From Tahibacter aquaticus (GTDB taxonomy: Bacteria > Pseudomonadota > Gammaproteobacteria > Xanthomonadales > Rhodanobacteraceae): 64,000 nt of DNA. The notes under the pieces were generated by a model. It was not told where the DNA came from, searched no databases, and saw nothing but the letters and a program-made list of their open reading frames with translations. The position numbers were made by a program, and so were the translations under genes. The DNA lies in contig NZ_SNZH01000006.1 of NCBI RefSeq assembly GCF_004363655.1, positions 248,001 to 312,000 on the forward strand. The letters run 5' to 3'. Positions 47,778 to 56,171 of this stretch are shown here, piece by piece (position 1 is the stretch's first letter; each line of letters begins with the position of its first letter).

Positions 47778-49922
47778 TTACGGCGTCGCTATCGCGGCCA
47801 CGCCGGTCTCCGGCGCATAGCGCACGACGCGATTGCGCCCCTGCGCCTTGGCCCGGTAGACGGCGATGTCGGCCGCGCCGAGCAGGTCTTCCAGCGTGCG
47901 CGCGCCGCTGCTGCCCAGGCTGGCCAGGCCGATACTGATGGTCAGCGAGCGCTTGCCCTGGGCCAGCGCATCGAGACCGCTGGCAACCTTGTCGCGCAGG
48001 CGTTCGGCCACGGCCAGGCCCGACTGCACATCGCGGCCGGGCATCACCACGACGAATTCCTCGCCGCCGTAGCGGCCGATCAGGTCGCCGGGCTCCAGCC
48101 ACTGGCGCACGATCTGGATGCCGCTGGCCAGCACGCGGTCGCCGAACAGATGGCCGTGCTCGTCGTTGACGGTCTTGAAGTGATCGAAGTCGATCAGCAG
48201 CAGCGACAGATCCTGCTGCGCCGCCAGCGCATGGCGCAGGTTGTCGTCGAGCTGGCGCAGCAGATGGCCGCGGTTGTACGCGCCGGTCAGCGGGTCGGTG
48301 ATGGCGGCCTGGTACAGCTCGGCGGCATGCGTACTGAGCTTGGCATTGGCCGATTCCAGCGTGGCCTCGTGGGCGCTGATCTCGGCGTTCTTCTGCTGCA
48401 GCTGCCGATTCAGCGTGCGCGTGGTGCGGTAGCGCCGGAACAGCAACGCCAGCAGCACGCTCAGCACGGCAGCCGCGCCCAGGCCGATATTGCGCAGCAG
48501 CGCCTGCTGGTTCAGGCGCAGGTTCTGCAGCTCGTTGCTCAGGCTGAGCAGGCGAATGCGCTGGTCCGCATCGGCCCGCTCGTAGCGCGACTTCAGCGCC
48601 GCCAGCTGGCGGCCCGAGCGGGTGCCGAGCAGTTCCTCGCGCAGGGCGGCGCGGCGATGGGAAAAATCGATCGCCGCCGCCAGCTGGCCGCTGGCCAGGG
48701 CGATTTCCTCACGCGCGCCGAAGGCTTCGCTCAGCGCCGACTTCAGGCCGGCCTCGGTGAGCACGCGGATTGCCTCGTCCAGATGCTGCGTGGCCAATGT
48801 CTCGTTGCCGGCGCGCAGGGCGATGCGGCCCAGGTAGAGCAGGGCGCCGCCGGTGATTTCCCGGTGCTTGAGTTCGCGCCCGGTGAGCAGCGCCTCGTTC
48901 AGCACGACGGCGGCCTCGTCGTCGCGGCCCAGGCGGATCAGGGCGCGGCCGATTTCCACGTTTTCCAGGCCGACATAGGGCCGGTTGCCGATGCTGGCGT
49001 CGATCGCCCGCGCCTGCCGGGCCATGGTCAGCGCCGCTTCGGCCTCGCCGATGTCGTTGCTGAAGCTGGCATAGCTGCCGAGCGCGCCGGCCAGCGACTG
49101 CGGATCGTAGTTCTTGCGCGAGGACGCCAGCGCCGCCTCGAAATTCACCCGTGCCTGCTCGGTGTCCTCGATTTCGCGGTAGAGCAGGGCGATATTGCGG
49201 TAGGAAAGGTCCAGCTTTTCCTGGCTGCCCAGCGAGCGGCGCAGTTCCAGCGCATCGATCTGGAATTCCAGCGCGCGGGCGAAGTCGCCCAGATCGCGGT
49301 GCACCGTGCCGAGATTCATCAGCACCTGCGCTTCGCCGGCCTTGTCGCCGAGCCGGCGGCGCAGCTCCAGCGCGGTTTCCTGGTGTTGGCGGGCTTCCTC
49401 CAGCTTGCCGCGGCGGCGGGCGATCACGCCGAGATAGCCTTCCGCTGCCGCCTGGGCGGCTGTGGAGCGCAGGTGCCGCGCCTCCTGCAGCAGGTTCGCC
49501 GCCAGGGCCGACGCGCCGTCGTAGTCGCCGCGGGCCAGGGCCAGGGCGACGCTGTGGTCCAGCGCTTCGATCAGCCGGGGCAGGTCGTTGAGCCGGGTGG
49601 CGTGGGCAACGGCAGCTTTCCAGGCCTCGGCCGCAAGAAAACTCGCGCCCAGCGATTGCTCCAGAACGCCGACCGTGCGCGCCAGGTGCAGGCGGCCGGG
49701 ACGGCCCAGCGACGGCCCCAGCAGGCTGTCCAGCGTATGCCAGCCGGTCTGCAGTGCCTGGGAGAGGGATTGTGCCGAAGCGGCCAGCTGGCCCGCTGTG
49801 GCGGGCGAAAGATCGTCGGCATACAGCCGGCTCATGGTGCCGAAGCCGCACACCAGCAAGGCCGTCGCCACGACGGTAAGCGCTTGCCGGCGCAGCGGAT
49901 TCATAGACTGGCGAATCGGCAT
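47778..49922 (-). CDS. TPR-containing diguanylate cyclase (GGDEF)
   Basis: 714 residues. A signal anchor (TVVATALLVCGFGTMSRLYA) leads into a periplasmic helical TPR region (residues 40-400, for example GTVHRDLGDFARALEFQIDA), a membrane span (GLGAAAVLSVLLALLF) with a coiled coil, then a cytoplasmic GGDEF domain: DPLTGAYNRGHLL, LLLIDFDHFKTVNDEHGH and the active-site variant RYGGEEF. The inhibitory RxxD site is absent (EPGD occupies its place), so product feedback at this site is unlikely. It makes c-di-GMP in response to an unknown periplasmic cue. Confidence 0.92.
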   Translation of the reverse strand: MPIRQSMNPLRRQALTVVATALLVCGFGTMSRLYADDLSPATAGQLAASAQSLSQALQTGWHTLDSLLGPSLGRPGRLHLARTVGVLEQSLGASFLAAEAWKAAVAHATRLNDLPRLIEALDHSVALALARGDYDGASALAANLLQEARHLRSTAAQAAAEGYLGVIARRRGKLEEARQHQETALELRRRLGDKAGEAQVLMNLGTVHRDLGDFARALEFQIDALELRRSLGSQEKLDLSYRNIALLYREIEDTEQARVNFEAALASSRKNYDPQSLAGALGSYASFSNDIGEAEAALTMARQARAIDASIGNRPYVGLENVEIGRALIRLGRDDEAAVVLNEALLTGRELKHREITGGALLYLGRIALRAGNETLATQHLDEAIRVLTEAGLKSALSEAFGAREEIALASGQLAAAIDFSHRRAALREELLGTRSGRQLAALKSRYERADADQRIRLLSLSNELQNLRLNQQALLRNIGLGAAAVLSVLLALLFRRYRTTRTLNRQLQQKNAEISAHEATLESANAKLSTHAAELYQAAITDPLTGAYNRGHLLRQLDDNLRHALAAQQDLSLLLIDFDHFKTVNDEHGHLFGDRVLASGIQIVRQWLEPGDLIGRYGGEEFVVVMPGRDVQSGLAVAERLRDKVASGLDALAQGKRSLTISIGLASLGSSGARTLEDLLGAADIAVYRAKAQGRNRVVRYAPETGVAAIATP

Positions 49923-50073
49923 TGCGCTGGCGATCCTGTAGGTGTGTCCGCCCCGTACGGGCCACCGGCGTATGCTAACTCGGCGCGTTGTTTCGCATGG
50001 GTAAACAAATTACACACCAATTGCAATGGCGTGCGCTGGCGAATCGAGGGTGCAAGAGGTGCCTGGGCGCCCG

Positions 50074-50103
50074 TTCGACGCGATGGAAACACGCACGTAC
50101 AAT
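50074..50103 (+). promoter_or_regulatory. Candidate promoter of rimO
   Basis: TTCGAC (50074..50079) and TACAAT (50098..50103) are separated by 18 bp, with the start codon 27 bp further on. The -10 box fits well, the -35 only moderately. Confidence 0.4.
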
Positions 50104-50130
50104 GGCCGGCTTGCCTTTCCGAGTAGCGCC

Positions 50131-51450
50131 ATGTCCCGCCAGAATCCCAAGGTCGGCTTCGTCAGCCTAGGCTGCCCCAAGGCGCTGGTCGATTCCGAAC
50201 GCATCCTCACCCAGTTGCGCGTGGAAGGCTACGAAATCGTGCCGACCTACGACGATGCCGATGTCGTCGTCGTCAACACCTGCGGCTTCATCGATGCCGC
50301 CGTCGAGGAATCGCTGGATGCCATCGGCGAAGCCCTGGCCGAGAACGGCAAGGTCATCGTGACCGGCTGCCTCGGCGCCAAGGCCGACGTCATCCGCCAG
50401 GCGCATCCGGGCGTGCTGTCGATTTCCGGCCCGCAGGACTACGCCAGCGTCATGACGGCCGTGCACACACAGCTGCCGCCCAAGCACGACCCCTTCCTCG
50501 ACCTGGTGCCGCCGCAGGGGCTGAAGCTGACGCCCAAGCACTACGCCTACCTGAAGATTTCCGAAGGCTGCAACCACCGCTGCTCGTTCTGCATCATCCC
50601 GTCCATGCGCGGCGACCTGGTGTCGCGTCCGGTGGACCAGGTGCTGCAGGAAGCGGAAAAACTGGTCAAGGGCGGCGTGAAAGAACTGCTCGTCATCTCG
50701 CAGGACACCAGCGCCTACGGCGTAGACCTCAAATACGCCGAACGCGAATGGCGCGGCAAGCCGTACCGCACGCGCATGACCGAACTGTGCCAGGGCCTGG
50801 CCGAACTCGGCGTATGGACGCGCCTGCACTACGTTTACCCTTATCCCCATGTGGACGAAGTCGTGCCGCTGATGGCCGAGGGCAAGCTGCTGCCGTATCT
50901 GGACATCCCGTTCCAGCACGCCAGCCCGCGCATCCTCAAGCTGATGAAGCGCCCCGGTGCGGTGGACAAGGTGCTGGCGCGCGTGAAGAAGTGGCGCGCG
51001 ATCTGCCCCGAGCTGACCATCCGTTCCACCTTCATCGTCGGGTTCCCCGGCGAAACCGAGCAGGAATTCGAAGAACTGCTGGATTTCCTGCGCGAAGCCC
51101 AGCTCGACCGCGTCGGCGCGTTCGCCTATTCGCCGGTCGACGGCGCCAAGGCCAACGACCTGCCCGATCCGGTGCCCGACGACATCAAGGAAGAACGCCT
51201 GGAGCGCTTCATGGAAGTGCAGGCGGAAATCAGCGGCATGCGCCTGGGCGACAAGATCGGCAAACGCATCAAGGTACTGGTCGACCATGTCGATGCCGAT
51301 GGCGCTGTCGCGCGCTCGGCCGCCGACGCGCCGGAAATCGACGGCGTGGTCCATGTGGAAAATGGACAAAAGCTGCGCCCCGGCCAGTTCGCCGAGGTCG
51401 AGGTATTCACCGCCGACCAGCACGACCTGTTCGCCCGCCTGCCGGGCTGA
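50131..51450 (+). CDS. rimO: Ribosomal protein uS12 methylthiotransferase
   Basis: 439 residues from ATG 50131. An N-terminal UPF0004 domain carries three cluster cysteines ([24 protein letters not shown]), followed by a radical SAM domain with CNHRCSFC and a C-terminal TRAM domain ([20 protein letters not shown]). It adds a methylthio group to Asp88 of ribosomal protein S12. [11 protein letters not shown] and the [14 protein letters not shown] region distinguish it from MiaB. The upstream in-frame extension to 50026 lacks family similarity. Confidence 0.95.
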   Translation: MSRQNPKVGFVSLGCPKALVDSERILTQLRVEGYEIVPTYDDADVVVVNTCGFIDAAVEESLDAIGEALAENGKVIVTGCLGAKADVIRQAHPGVLSISGPQDYASVMTAVHTQLPPKHDPFLDLVPPQGLKLTPKHYAYLKISEGCNHRCSFCIIPSMRGDLVSRPVDQVLQEAEKLVKGGVKELLVISQDTSAYGVDLKYAEREWRGKPYRTRMTELCQGLAELGVWTRLHYVYPYPHVDEVVPLMAEGKLLPYLDIPFQHASPRILKLMKRPGAVDKVLARVKKWRAICPELTIRSTFIVGFPGETEQEFEELLDFLREAQLDRVGAFAYSPVDGAKANDLPDPVPDDIKEERLERFMEVQAEISGMRLGDKIGKRIKVLVDHVDADGAVARSAADAPEIDGVVHVENGQKLRPGQFAEVEVFTADQHDLFARLPG

Positions 51451-51461
51451 TTCGCCGCCGC

Positions 51462-52268
51462 ATGCGTTTCGTCGCACCGAATCGCGCAGAACTGAGCCGC
51501 GAGACACTGGCGCGGCCACCGCTGTCGCTGTGGCCCGAGCATGCGGATTGGCTCGCGTCGGCGCAGTTTCCCGCCGTAGAGGAACTCAACGCCGGCTGGG
51601 ATTCGCCCTGGCGCTTCGTCGCGCAGACGCCGGCGTTGCTCGCTGATGGTCTGCACTACGAATCGCGCATCCATGCACGCCGTGAAATCGCCACGCGGGA
51701 AGACAACTGGCACGACTTCTTCAATGCCCTGGTCTGGCGCCGCTATCCCGCCCTCAAGCAGGCGCTGAACGCGCGCCAGGTCGCCGAGATTGCCCGGATG
51801 GGCGACCGGCAGCGCAGCCGCGCGCAGTGCGCACTGACGCATTTCGACGAAGGCGGCATCATCGTCGTGCTGCGTGACCCGGCGCTGCTGCCGTTGTGGG
51901 ATGCGCACGACTGGCACGGCTTGTTCTGGCGCTCGCGCCAGGCCTGGATCGACAGAAGCATCGACGCCCACGTATTCGGTCATGCCTTGCTGGAAATGGC
52001 ACTGGTGCCGGGAAAACTCATCACCGGCAAGGCATTGGCGGTCGTCGATCCATCGGGCGCCGGCAGCGCCGCCGCTGCGACCGCTGTAGCCATGGCCATC
52101 GCCACAGGGCAGGCATTGAACGACCCGCAGGAACTGCGGGCACTGCCGATTTCCGGCGTGCCCGGCTGGCACGCTTCCACCGCCGATGAAGCGTTCTATC
52201 GCGAAGGCGAGTGTTTCCAGCCACTGCGTGCGGGTCGCGTCTATCCCGCGGCATTGCGTCTGGGGTAG
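51462..52268 (+). CDS. DUF3025 family protein
   Basis: 268 residues starting 11 bp after rimO. DUF3025 segments are EDNWHDFFNALVWRRYPALK, RSRAQCALTHFDEGGIIVVL and WIDRSIDAHVFGHALLEMAL. The function is unknown; conserved His and Asp residues (HFDE, HVFGHA) suggest a metal or catalytic centre. It is cytoplasmic by prediction and likely co-transcribed with rimO. The surface-protein fragment begins within 90 bp of its stop. Confidence 0.88.
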   Translation: MRFVAPNRAELSRETLARPPLSLWPEHADWLASAQFPAVEELNAGWDSPWRFVAQTPALLADGLHYESRIHARREIATREDNWHDFFNALVWRRYPALKQALNARQVAEIARMGDRQRSRAQCALTHFDEGGIIVVLRDPALLPLWDAHDWHGLFWRSRQAWIDRSIDAHVFGHALLEMALVPGKLITGKALAVVDPSGAGSAAAATAVAMAIATGQALNDPQELRALPISGVPGWHASTADEAFYREGECFQPLRAGRVYPAALRLG

Positions 52269-52352
52269 CTGCTTGCGGTAAGCCGCTGTCGGCGCCTCCC
52301 CCTACAGCGCGCTCGAAGGCAACAATCTTTTGCTCTTCGAGCTCGCAGATTA

Positions 52353-52910
52353 GGTTCCCTTGCGCTGCAGGTCGACGGCAAGCTGCTCGCCATCGGCGAT
52401 TTTGCCGCGTCCAAACTGCTGCGGCTGAAAACCGATGGCAGCGTGGATTCCGCAATGGACGTGTGGCAGTTCTCGCCGCTGGGCCTGCGCCTGGACGGCA
52501 GGATAGCGGCGACCACGTTGTTGCCGCCCAGCTTCATCAATCACATCCTGCCGTTCAATCCACCGCAGCCGGCACTGCAGTCGCTCGCGGTGATCCGCTA
52601 CGACAACGGCGCCGGCATCGTGACCTGGCTGCGCTCCGGCTCCGGTCCTGAACGCGCCTTGCCGGCGCAACTGCTGCTTTCCGCCAACGGCAGCGTCTAC
52701 ACACGCCTCAGCACGATGCACCGCTTCAGCAGCGGCTGGCGCCTGGCCGGTGCCGTCCTGCCGTTGCAGCAGACGTTCTACCGGCGTACGCAGGCGCGGA
52801 CGACGCAGGTTCAATCGCGCGGGACGGGCAACGGCCTGGTCCAGTCCGCCGGGGAATACGATCTCACTCGCAACGAGGGTATTTTCATCGACGGGCTCGA
52901 TGGGGGCTGA
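52353..52910 (+). pseudogene. 5'-truncated delta-60 repeat (beta-propeller) surface protein
   Basis: An open frame with no start near its beginning encodes LALQVDGKLLAIGDF and LLRLKTDGSVDSAMDVW, the DGKxxxxG and LxRLxxDGSxD pattern of delta-60 repeats, which normally occur many times in large secreted proteins. Only one such unit and a degenerate remainder are left (about 185 residues to TGA 52910). An in-frame GTG at 52443 could start a 155-residue product without signal peptide. I read it as the tail of a deleted gene. Confidence 0.6.
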
Positions 52911-53091
52911 TAGCGGCAATGTACTAGCCGTAATCGAAACCACCTTGCTCTTCCACGTGTTTACGACACATCGAGGCGGCCGCCCTGATCTACCTATTAC
53001 GGTGGGCCGCGATGAGCTTCTTTCGGTCGACTGTTTCGAAGACTACAACGCTGCTTCGCGCTGAGCCCGCGCGCGATACAGCCCCTCGGAA

Positions 53092-53343
53092 GGTGGAATG
53101 CCGCGCTTTGAGGGCGGAACGCCGCGCTTGGAGGGCGGAACGCCGCGCTTTGAGGGCGGAACTCCGCGCTTGGAGGGTGGAACTCCGCGCTTGGAGGGCG
53201 GAACTCCGCGTTTGGAGGGCGGAACTCCGCGCTTGGAGGGCGGAACTCCGCGCTTGGAGGGTGGAACGCCACGCTTGGATGGCGGAAGGCCACGCTTGGA
53301 GGGCGGAACTCCGCGTTCCGATGGCGGAACGCCACGCTTCTCG
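53092..53343. repeat. Twelve tandem copies of a 21-bp unit
   Basis: The consensus is GGCGGAACTCCGCGCTTGGAG with GGT, ACG, CCA, CGT and TTT variants. Units 1-8 are nearly identical; units 9-12 diverge. Because 21 is a multiple of three, each frame is a heptad repeat: GGTPRLE in the ATG-53098 frame, RNSALGG in the frame leading to the next fragment, VPPSKRG on the minus strand. Two units carry TTTGAG, which stops the RNSALGG frame, so no single long protein crosses the array. Confidence 0.9.
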
Positions 53344-53699
53344 GCCCGACCACCCCGATTCCCGTAATTCAGGACGGTACTAATCTTCGCGTCGTTCTTC
53401 CGAGTTGGCATGTGGACAGCGGTATATTCTGCAATCTCGGAAATTCGACCGGGAGGTATGTGATCTCGTCCTTTCAGGCAGGAAACTACACACTGCAAAT
53501 TGACCGAAGCTACCCGACGGTATTTGGGCCGGTGGTGGAATCCCTGGCGACGACCCAGCTGATTGTTCGCGGCGTTGTGCAGGAGACACCAATACTGGCT
53601 ACCAGTCCTGTGGCTTTGCTCATCATTGTTGCGGGATTGACATTCATCGTGGCACGCAGAAGCGTTTCTTTTCGCCGACGGACCTTCTTTTCGTGCTGA
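53344..53699 (+). pseudogene. C-terminal piece of a Xaa-CTERM-like surface protein
   Basis: The open frame continuing from the repeat encodes TPIPVIQDGTNLRVVLPSW, an apparent beta-sandwich (YVISSFQAGNYTLQIDRSY) and a tail of short linker, hydrophobic helix and basic residues (TSPVALLIIVAGLTFIVARR) that resembles sorting tails such as IPTL-CTERM. There is no signal peptide and the only late start is GTG 53412. It is most likely a gene remnant joined to the tandem repeat, although expression of a small membrane protein cannot be excluded. Confidence 0.55.
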
Positions 53700-53757
53700 A
53701 TGGCGAACCAGTAACGGTGTCAGCTCGATATTCGTGGTCGCGTCGATCGGAGTTTCT

Positions 53758-55245
53758 GTGAGCATTTCCAGTAATTTCCGATCTTGCCTGTTGGGCGCGC
53801 TGATGCTGCTGGTGTCTCCCGCAGCATCAGCGCTGGAAGCGAGCGCGCCGGCCATCCTCGGTCGCTCTGTTCTCGGCGGTCCAGCTGCCGGTCCTTGCGT
53901 GCTTCCTTTTCTGTCGGGCAATTCGCGATACGTCGTGTTCGTCTGCCAATCTCGCGATCTGGTCTTCGGCGATGACAATGATCGCAGCGACACCCTCTGG
54001 GTCGACCGCTATACCGGCGAGGTTCGGCGCGTCAGTCTCAACGCGGCCAATACCGAGCAGAGAAATCACAGTGGGCTGGGATTCCCCTCGTCCGATGGCG
54101 GATACGTGGCCTTCAGAGCCGAGGGGCTGTTTCATCCGGACGTGGTTTGGGTGCCGCCGGGTTCGGCAGATGCGTCGACGCCAAACGTATTCCTGAGGAC
54201 GTTCGTTCCGCCGTCGACCGAGCTGCTTGGTCGGCATCGCAACGGTGAAGGCAATCCCGGGCTTGAAGGCGCGACGTTGCTCCATGCCAATCCCGATCGA
54301 TACGAAGTGCTGTTTTTCAGCAGGGCGAACTACGTCGGTGCTGCCGGCGAACTTCCCAGTCTTGTGAACGAGATGTTTCTCCGGAATTGGCAAACGGGGG
54401 AGGTGGAGCGCATTTCCGCGCGGCCAGATGGGGGGAAAAGTGCGACGGATGCGAATTCGGGAAGCATCTCGAGCGATGGTCGGTATGTGGTTTTCCGGAC
54501 TCGAGCAAGCGACATCACCGATGACAATCCGCTCGCTCTCAATCAGCTATTCTTGCGTGATCGGCAGGTTGGAATAACACGCCGGCTAACGAGGCCGTGG
54601 TTTGGTGGAGAGTTTTCGCCGTCACCGCCGCTCAACGTTGGGCCTAACTATTCCACTCGTCCGAAAATTTCAGAAACAGGCGCCTTCGTGCTTTTTTCAG
54701 CAGGACTCAACGATGAGTTCACGCCTGACGATAACATCGGCTTTTCGGACGTGTATCTGCTCGATGTCGGCTCCAGTCATACAGAGTTGATCTCGCGTGG
54801 ATTCAATGGTGCGCCAACGGATGGCTCGTCAACATCGGCAGCCATGAGTGCCGATGGGCGTTTCGTGGCGTTCTTTTCCCGCGCCAGCAACATCACCACT
54901 GTCAGCAATCCCTACAGCGCGATTTACGTCAAAGACCGCATGACGGGCGAGATCGTGAATGTCACGGCCTCGCTGGGGAGAACCAACCCATTGCCGTTCG
55001 AGCCGCAGCTCGACCTGTCGCCCGATGGCCGGACGCTGGTGTTCAGCTGGCGCGGCGATGACCCGGCCTATCCGGGCGTGTATAGGCGGGTGCTGATCTA
55101 TTCGGTGAGCTTGAGCGGCAACGGGCTGACGCCAGAGGTGGTTGCCGTGCCTGCGATGTCCTCTGCCGTGTCGTGGCTTCTCGCGGCACTGGTTGGTGGA
55201 CTGGCTCTACTGACACTCATCGGGCGCCGGCAATCCACGAGGTAG
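53758..55245 (+). CDS. Secreted beta-propeller (PD40/TolB-like) protein with a CTERM-like tail
   Basis: 495 residues from GTG 53758, preceded by GGAG. A signal peptide (LLGALMLLVSPAASA) leads to repeated propeller blades: NSRYVVFVCQSRDLVFGDDN, DGRYVVFRTRASDITDDNPL, SADGRFVAFFSRASNITT and SPDGRTLVFSWRGDDP. These match the WD40-like PD40 repeat. The C-terminus (VPAMSSAVSWLLAALVGGLA, then LIGRRQSTR) resembles a sorting signal for surface attachment. Codon use is visibly less GC-biased than in neighbours, consistent with acquisition. Its ligand is unknown. Confidence 0.8.
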   Translation: MSISSNFRSCLLGALMLLVSPAASALEASAPAILGRSVLGGPAAGPCVLPFLSGNSRYVVFVCQSRDLVFGDDNDRSDTLWVDRYTGEVRRVSLNAANTEQRNHSGLGFPSSDGGYVAFRAEGLFHPDVVWVPPGSADASTPNVFLRTFVPPSTELLGRHRNGEGNPGLEGATLLHANPDRYEVLFFSRANYVGAAGELPSLVNEMFLRNWQTGEVERISARPDGGKSATDANSGSISSDGRYVVFRTRASDITDDNPLALNQLFLRDRQVGITRRLTRPWFGGEFSPSPPLNVGPNYSTRPKISETGAFVLFSAGLNDEFTPDDNIGFSDVYLLDVGSSHTELISRGFNGAPTDGSSTSAAMSADGRFVAFFSRASNITTVSNPYSAIYVKDRMTGEIVNVTASLGRTNPLPFEPQLDLSPDGRTLVFSWRGDDPAYPGVYRRVLIYSVSLSGNGLTPEVVAVPAMSSAVSWLLAALVGGLALLTLIGRRQSTR

Positions 55246-55444
55246 CTTCGCGCTTACTCGGAAGTCAGCCTGGAGGCGAGCGTCCATCCTCGTCCTTGAG
55301 TGAGGGCGGCCGGGGGCGGCATGCGCCGCTGCCGGCGTTTGGCGGTGGTGCGCCGGCGCGGTTGACGCCTGCTGTCCGGGGCTGCTCGAATGCATCGATG
55401 CCGGCGCCGTGGCGCCTCTCACACGTGGCACATGGGAGATGGTG

Positions 55445-55837
55445 ATGACGATTCATGGCGCCTGCCTCTGCGGCGCAGTGCACTGGCAGTTTGACGGTGT
55501 GCCCGATGGTGCGACAGCGTGCAATTGCACGGCGTGCCGACGCTATGGCGTGCTCTGGGCCTACGACTACGAAGGGGAAGGCATCAGGGTCTCGGGCAGG
55601 ACGCAGGCGTTTGTCCGCGGCACGGCGCTGGAGTTTCACTTCTGCCCCACCTGCGGCTGCGTGGCGTTTTGGCGTGGGCTGCGGCGGGAGGCCGAAGGGC
55701 GTGTGCGGATCGCCGTGAATCTGCGGCTGGCAGAGCCGGAAGCGGTGGCGCAGATTCCCATCGATCACTTCGATGGCCTGGACACGTTCGAAGACCTGCC
55801 GCGGGACGGGCGCTGCGTCTCTGACTATTGGTTCTAA
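55445..55837 (+). CDS. GFA/CENP-V family protein
   Basis: 130 residues from ATG 55445, preceded by GGGAG. The zinc-binding cysteines follow the glutathione-dependent formaldehyde-activating enzyme pattern: CLCGAV, CNCTAC and CPTCGC. GALHW-like GAVHWQFDG and HFCPTCGCVAFWR are typical. Family members rarely have proven activity; a small zinc protein acting on thiol adducts is plausible. It lies at the right side of the accessory island, after about 200 bp of GC-rich sequence without a gene. Confidence 0.88.
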   Translation: MTIHGACLCGAVHWQFDGVPDGATACNCTACRRYGVLWAYDYEGEGIRVSGRTQAFVRGTALEFHFCPTCGCVAFWRGLRREAEGRVRIAVNLRLAEPEAVAQIPIDHFDGLDTFEDLPRDGRCVSDYWF

Positions 55838-55936
55838 ATGGGTTGTCCAGCGCATTCGCGTGTTCGCACGCACGCTGTGGGATGTGCGCTGAATAGCCAG
55901 TCGCTACCGACCTCGTTGCGCGTCTCTCTTACGGCC

Positions 55937-56165
55937 CTAATTCTGGCCGGATCGCATCGCGCGCAACATTGCCAATGTGAGCCACAGAGCCAGTGCCGCC
56001 AACCTTCCATATCCGGTGGCGGGTACGCTGACCGGGGCCTGGATCGATGTCCTGCGGACGTCGACGGTATAGACCAGCGAGCGACCACCCACTATCGGTT
56101 CGGAATCCGGATAGCGCTTCCCGCTGATCCGGAATGCTGTCACGTCGGCTGCCGCCGGGCTGTCG
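55937..56165 (-). pseudogene. C-terminal remnant of another CTERM-like surface protein
   Basis: The minus strand encodes AFRISGKRYPDSEPIVGGRS, VYTVDVRRTSIQAPVSVPAT and YGRLAALALWLTLAMLRAMR before a stop at 55937: a short linker, hydrophobic helix and basic end like the tails of the neighbouring surface proteins. There is no start codon and the frame runs into ligD. It is probably a 3' fragment left by deletion. The sequence is short, so this reading is tentative. Confidence 0.4.
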
Positions 56166-56171
56166 CACCCA

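Noticed and set aside
53043-53993. Minus-strand 316-codon frame through the 21-bp repeat
   Set aside because: The VPPSKRG repeats are a by-product of the 21-bp unit and the rest is opposite the propeller protein; no plausible start or known domain. Kept only as a finding about the repeat.
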